A DNA stretch of 64,000 nucleotides, from contig NZ_JAIXTJ010000056.1 in NCBI RefSeq assembly GCF_027483985.1, positions 62,001 to 126,000 of the forward strand, written 5' to 3'. This stretch comes from Flavobacterium sp. (GTDB lineage: Bacteria; Bacteroidota; Bacteroidia; Flavobacteriales; Flavobacteriaceae). The notes beneath the pieces are model-generated. The model saw nothing but the letters and a program-made list of their open reading frames with translations. It ran no database searches and was not told where the DNA came from. Positions 60,401 to 64,000 of the stretch are shown here, piece after piece. The number at the start of each line of letters is the position of its first letter. The first letter of the stretch is position 1. A program made the translations under genes and the position numbers.

Positions 60401-61717
60401 TTATAAATCGAACCCTAAATTAACACCTAATTTATTGGCGATAATCTTAGTAATTCTTTGTTTTAATTCAGGTATTTTAATACTATCGATTACTGTATTG
60501 GAGAAGGCATACATCAATAATGCTTTGGCTTCTTTTTTAGGAATTCCGCGTTGTTGCATGTAGAACATTGCGCTTTCGTCTAATTGACCAATCGTGCAGC
60601 CGTGTGAACATTTTACATCATCTGCAAAAATTTCTAATTGTGGTTTGGCATTAATTGTAGCTTTATCTCCTATTAAAATATTGTTGTTTTGTTGAAAAGC
60701 ATCTGTTTTTTGCGCTTCTTTTTCTACATAAATTTTCCCGTTGAAAACTCCAGTTGAACTGTCAGATAGAATTGTTTTGTAGTTTTGATGACTTTCGCAA
60801 TTTGGCGTTGCGTGGTTTACAAGTGTATAATGATCAACGTGTTGCTTGTCTCCAATAATTGTAATTCCTTTTAAAGTGGAATCTATTCTTTCACCAAAAT
60901 GATAGAAATTCAAGTTGTTTCTTGTGATGTTTCCGCCGAATGAAAAAGTGTGCACTGACACAAAACTTTCTTGTTTTTGCGAGATATAGGTATTATCAAT
61001 TAAATTAGCTGATTGCAAATCATTTTGAATTTTGTAATAATCAACAATAGCACGTTTTTCTGCAAAAATCTCTGTAACTGAATTGGTTAAAACTGGATTC
61101 TCATTCAAAGATTGATGTCTCTCGATAATTTGAACGTGAGCATTTTCGCCTACAACAACTAGATTTCGTGGTTGTGTCATCAATGCATTTTCTATTCCTG
61201 TAAAAAAATAAATAATTTCGATTGGTTTTTCAACTACTTTACTTTTCGGAATATTGATGTAAGCGCCTTCGTTTGCAAAAGCAGTATTTAATGAGGTTAA
61301 TGATTCATCTTTACTGGCAATTTTATTGAAATACTCATCAATAACTGTTTTGTATTTTGGTTTTGTAAATGCCGACGACATTAAGCAAACGTCTAATCCG
61401 TCATGGGTTGTTGATGATAAAAATGAAGAGAATTTTCCGTCTACAAAAATCACTTTGTAAGTATCAATTTCGTGAAGAAAATATTTTTTTACCTCAGCAA
61501 ATTCGATAGCATTTTCGTTCTTCGGAAAAACTGTAAAATCATTTTTTAAAACAGTATTCAACGATGTATATTTCCAAGCTTCCTCTTTTTTAGTTGGGAA
61601 ACCTTTATTTTCAAAGTTTTTAATGGCTGAAGTTCTAACGTTGTGCAATTCATTGTGCACATCGATACTTTCTTCAAAGGCCATAAAAGACGAGATTAAT
61701 TTTTCTTTTAATTCCAT
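60401..61717 (-). CDS. sufD: SufD, Fe-S cluster scaffold subunit
   Basis: 438 residues. The N-terminal helical part has FENKGFPTKKEEAWKYTSLN, the standard SufD start. The beta-helix core follows, and the end contains CSHGCTIGQLDESAMFYMQQ and RGIPKKEAKALLMYAFSNTV, the shared SufB/SufD C-terminal block. SufD forms SufBC2D with SufB and SufC, which builds clusters. It lies 72 bp after sufC with a short repeat-like gap. Confidence 0.95.
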   Translation of the reverse strand: MELKEKLISSFMAFEESIDVHNELHNVRTSAIKNFENKGFPTKKEEAWKYTSLNTVLKNDFTVFPKNENAIEFAEVKKYFLHEIDTYKVIFVDGKFSSFLSSTTHDGLDVCLMSSAFTKPKYKTVIDEYFNKIASKDESLTSLNTAFANEGAYINIPKSKVVEKPIEIIYFFTGIENALMTQPRNLVVVGENAHVQIIERHQSLNENPVLTNSVTEIFAEKRAIVDYYKIQNDLQSANLIDNTYISQKQESFVSVHTFSFGGNITRNNLNFYHFGERIDSTLKGITIIGDKQHVDHYTLVNHATPNCESHQNYKTILSDSSTGVFNGKIYVEKEAQKTDAFQQNNNILIGDKATINAKPQLEIFADDVKCSHGCTIGQLDESAMFYMQQRGIPKKEAKALLMYAFSNTVIDSIKIPELKQRITKIIANKLGVNLGFDL

Positions 61718-61789
61718 ATATTTTGTTGTCGGTCATCAGTTGTTTTTGTTTTCAGTTTAAAACCGATAACACAAAACTGACAACTTTTT

Positions 61790-62542
61790 TTAAACTTCTA
61801 ATTCAGCTTTAATCCAGTCGTATCCTTTTTCCTCAAGCTCATAAGCTAATTCTTTTCCGCCTGATTTTACGATTTTTCCATCCATCAAGACGTGCACAAA
61901 ATCTGGAATGATATAATCTAACAATCTTTGGTAATGCGTGATTACCAAAACTGCATTGTCTTTGTTTTTAAGTTTGTTTACGCCATTTGCAACGATTCTA
62001 AGCGCGTCGATATCCAAACCTGAATCTGTTTCGTCTAGAATAGCAATTTTAGGCTCTAACATCGCCATTTGAAAGATTTCGTTACGTTTCTTTTCTCCAC
62101 CAGAAAAACCTTCGTTTAACGAACGAGAAAGAAATTTTCTATCAATCTCTAATAATTCGGATTTTTCACGAATTAATTTTAGCATTTCATTGGCTGGCAT
62201 TTCTTCTTTTCCGTTAGCTTTTCTGCTTTCGTTGATTGCCGTTTTCATAAAATTGGTTACCGATACACCAGGAATTTCTACTGGATACTGAAACGATAAA
62301 AACACACCTTTGTGAGCACGTTCTTCTGGAGCCAACTCTGAAATTTCTTCGCCATCAAGAAAGATTTCTCCTGCAGTGACTTCGTAGTTTTCATTTCCGG
62401 CAATGATTGAAGAAAGTGTTGACTTTCCGGCACCATTTGGACCCATAATGGCGTGCACTTCTCCTGCTTTTATCTCAAGATTTATTCCTTTTAATATTTC
62501 TTTGTCTTCTACTGAAGCGTGTAAATTGCTAATTTTTAACAT
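61790..62542 (-). CDS. sufC: SufC, Fe-S assembly ATPase
   Basis: 250 residues. Walker [10 protein letters not shown] (about 35), Q-loop in [12 protein letters not shown], signature [17 protein letters not shown] in place of LSGGQ, Walker B and switch [15 protein letters not shown], and H-loop VITHYQRLL. All are diagnostic of SufC. It is the soluble ABC-type ATPase that drives SufBCD. It starts 13 bp after the toxin gene, so in this genome it is transcribed with a toxin-antitoxin pair. Confidence 0.96.
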   Translation of the reverse strand: MLKISNLHASVEDKEILKGINLEIKAGEVHAIMGPNGAGKSTLSSIIAGNENYEVTAGEIFLDGEEISELAPEERAHKGVFLSFQYPVEIPGVSVTNFMKTAINESRKANGKEEMPANEMLKLIREKSELLEIDRKFLSRSLNEGFSGGEKKRNEIFQMAMLEPKIAILDETDSGLDIDALRIVANGVNKLKNKDNAVLVITHYQRLLDYIIPDFVHVLMDGKIVKSGGKELAYELEEKGYDWIKAELEV

Positions 62543-62555
62543 TTTGTTGTTTTAT

Positions 62556-62828
62556 TTATTCGTAATGTCCTTTTAGTGAAATGATATTTAATATTTCAAT
62601 TGTATTTTCATCGACAATTTCATAAACCAAACGATGTTCTTGATTTATTCTTCTTGACCAAACTCCAGAAAGATTATGTTTTAATTGCTCTGGTTTTCCA
62701 ATTCCTTCAAAGGGATTTTCTTGAATTGCTCTTAATAATTCTGAAATCTTTTTAAGAATTGGTTTGTTCCCAGATTTTGACCAAAACTCTAAATCTTTTT
62801 TGGCTTTGTTAGAAAATATTATTTCCAT
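62556..62828 (-). CDS. Txe/YoeB family toxin
   Basis: 90 residues. RelE-fold endoribonuclease of the YoeB branch: FSNKAKKDLEFWSKSGNKPI at the start, then NPFEGIGKPEQLKHNLSGVW and SRRINQEHRLVYEI. The end SLKGHYE has the His-Tyr pair of YoeB. The expected catalytic Glu, Arg and His are all present, so it may be active. It cuts mRNA at the ribosome when freed from its antitoxin. The first 10 bp overlap the antitoxin gene. Unusual place: between sufB and sufC. Confidence 0.9.
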   Translation of the reverse strand: MEIIFSNKAKKDLEFWSKSGNKPILKKISELLRAIQENPFEGIGKPEQLKHNLSGVWSRRINQEHRLVYEIVDENTIEILNIISLKGHYE

Positions 62829-63022
62829 AATTTATCTATTTCTTCCAAAGTCATTTTTATACCTTTTCCTTGTTTTAATTCTTCTCTTGCCTCCAAAATT
62901 TCTTTAACAAATTCAGGATTGTATGGCTTTTCTTCTTCAACAATTTCAAAACCAAGAGATTTAGCCAATGACTTCAACAATGGAAAATCTTTTTTCTTTA
63001 CATTTTTTAAAATTATATCCAT
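62819..63022 (-). CDS. Antitoxin of the Txe/YoeB pair
   Basis: 67 residues. The N-terminal part (MDIILKNVKKKDFPLLKSLA) is a compact predicted alpha/beta or ribbon-type segment. The C-terminal half is charged and helical (EFVKEILEAREELKQGKGIK ... LEEIDKLW), as expected for the toxin-wrapping arm. I recall such proteins in Bacteroidota under DUF2683. It precedes and overlaps the toxin gene, the usual order. It starts 16 bp after sufB. Confidence 0.8.
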   Translation of the reverse strand: MDIILKNVKKKDFPLLKSLAKSLGFEIVEEEKPYNPEFVKEILEAREELKQGKGIKMTLEEIDKLWK

Positions 63023-63038
63023 AGCTTTTAATTTATTA

Positions 63039-64000
63039 TTATCCTACCGAACCTTCTAAAGAAATCTCCAATAATTTCTGAGCTTCGACTGCAAACTCCA
63101 TTGGTAATTTATTTAAAACATCTTTGCTAAAACCATTTACAATTAAGGCAATAGCCTTCTCTGTTGGAATTCCTCTTTGATTGCAATAGAATACTTGGTC
63201 TTCACCAATCTTTGAAGTCGTTGCTTCGTGCTCAATTTTAGCAGAAGAATTTTTACTTTCTATATAAGGAAAAGTATGTGCACCACAATTATTTCCCATC
63301 AAGAGCGAATCACATTGAGAAAAATTTCGAGCATTTTCTGCATTGGCACTAATTCGAACCAAACCTCTGTAACTATTTTGAGATTTTCCAGCAGAAATTC
63401 CTTTAGAAATAATAGTTGATTTAGAGTTTTTACCTAAATGAACCATTTTTGTACCTGTATCGGCTTGCTGAAAGTTATTAGTAACCGCAATCGAATAAAA
63501 CTCACCAATTGAATTATCACCTTTCAAAATCACCGATGGATATTTCCAAGTTACAGCCGATCCTGTTTCTACTTGCGTCCAAGATATTTTGGCATTTTTC
63601 TCGCAAATTCCTCTTTTAGTAACAAAGTTAAAAACACCACCTTTTCCTTCTTTATTTCCAGGATACCAGTTTTGTACGGTAGAATATTTTATTTCGGCGT
63701 TTTCCATTGCAATTAATTCTACTACAGCGGCGTGCAATTGGTTTTCGTCACGACTTGGTGCGGTACAACCTTCTAGATAAGAAACATAACTTCCTTCGTC
63801 AGCAATTAAAAGTGTTCTTTCAAATTGACCTGTACCTGCTTGATTAATTCTAAAATAAGTAGATAATTCCATCGGACATTTAACACCTTTTGGAATGTAA
63901 CAGAAACTTCCGTCAGAGAAAACAGCCGAATTTAAAGCTGCATAAAAATTATCTCTTTGTGGCACTACAGTTCCTAAATATTTTTGAACTAACTCTGGAT
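63039..64000 (-). CDS. sufB: SufB, Fe-S cluster scaffold subunit (5' end outside the window)
   Basis: The C-terminal 320 residues are present; the frame runs off the right edge. Diagnostic parts: [20 protein letters not shown] and [57 protein letters not shown], and the end [20 protein letters not shown]. SufB carries the assembling cluster and receives sulfur from SufE. It is the first suf gene seen on the minus strand, followed by antitoxin, toxin, sufC and sufD. Confidence 0.97.
   Translation of the reverse strand, partial: PELVQKYLGTVVPQRDNFYAALNSAVFSDGSFCYIPKGVKCPMELSTYFRINQAGTGQFERTLLIADEGSYVSYLEGCTAPSRDENQLHAAVVELIAMENAEIKYSTVQNWYPGNKEGKGGVFNFVTKRGICEKNAKISWTQVETGSAVTWKYPSVILKGDNSIGEFYSIAVTNNFQQADTGTKMVHLGKNSKSTIISKGISAGKSQNSYRGLVRISANAENARNFSQCDSLLMGNNCGAHTFPYIESKNSSAKIEHEATTSKIGEDQVFYCNQRGIPTEKAIALIVNGFSKDVLNKLPMEFAVEAQKLLEISLEGSVG

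Overview
The window looks like chromosomal DNA of a Flavobacteriaceae bacterium, most likely Flavobacterium or a close relative. The evidence is low GC, promoters of the Bacteroidota type (TTG, 17-23 bp, TAnnTTTG), a type IX secretion (T9SS) cargo gene followed by PorP/SprF and PorE-like genes, a full moxR-bat aerotolerance operon, and a suf Fe-S operon with DUF2480 and DUF3078 genes. I saw no rRNA, tRNA or CRISPR.

Layout. 0-4.7 kb: end of an alcohol dehydrogenase, gpsA, pheS, a CvpA-like gene and conserved hypotheticals. 4.8-14.1 kb: minus-strand moxR, DUF58, BatD-like, batA, batB, batC, batD, batE. 14.3-16.6 kb: an aldo/keto reductase whose N-terminus is partly encoded by a repeat, and an AlbA_2-like protein. 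16.6-26.1 kb: an accessory island of small exported proteins, small membrane proteins, a YiiX-like papain-fold hydrolase and a two-component system. 26.1-31.8 kb: phosphatase, small outer-membrane protein, PhnA, ALDH7-type dehydrogenase, 3-hydroxyanthranilate dioxygenase, exported nuclease. 31.8-36.7 kb: TonB-dependent receptor with two lipoproteins. 38.6-50.1 kb: porE-like, sprF-like and a 2870-residue T9SS adhesin. 50.3-53.5 kb: hflX and a T9SS cargo gene inserted behind it. 53.5-64 kb: DUF3078, DUF2480, sufT-like, sufE, sufS, an interrupting segment, sufD, sufC, a toxin-antitoxin pair and sufB (cut by the window end).

The most interesting region is 16.6-26.1 kb. Five minus-strand transcription units each carry the same inverted repeat upstream (TTTTACACT, 3 bp, AGTGTAAAA). 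In four of the five it lies exactly 24 bp from a TTG -33 element. One of the five is the operon for the sensor kinase and NarL-like regulator itself. The controlled genes include three exported proteins with near-identical signal peptides but unrelated C-termini; two are followed at once by a small membrane protein, as in effector/immunity pairs. One of the three has a stop codon at the signal-peptide cleavage site. I propose a regulon of variable exported peptides or proteins; its function is not shown by the sequence.

A second theme is a class of intergenic repeats with a strict 7-bp period, found at about ten places. They usually form imperfect inverted repeats. One has expanded to 28 heptamers and one runs into a coding region.
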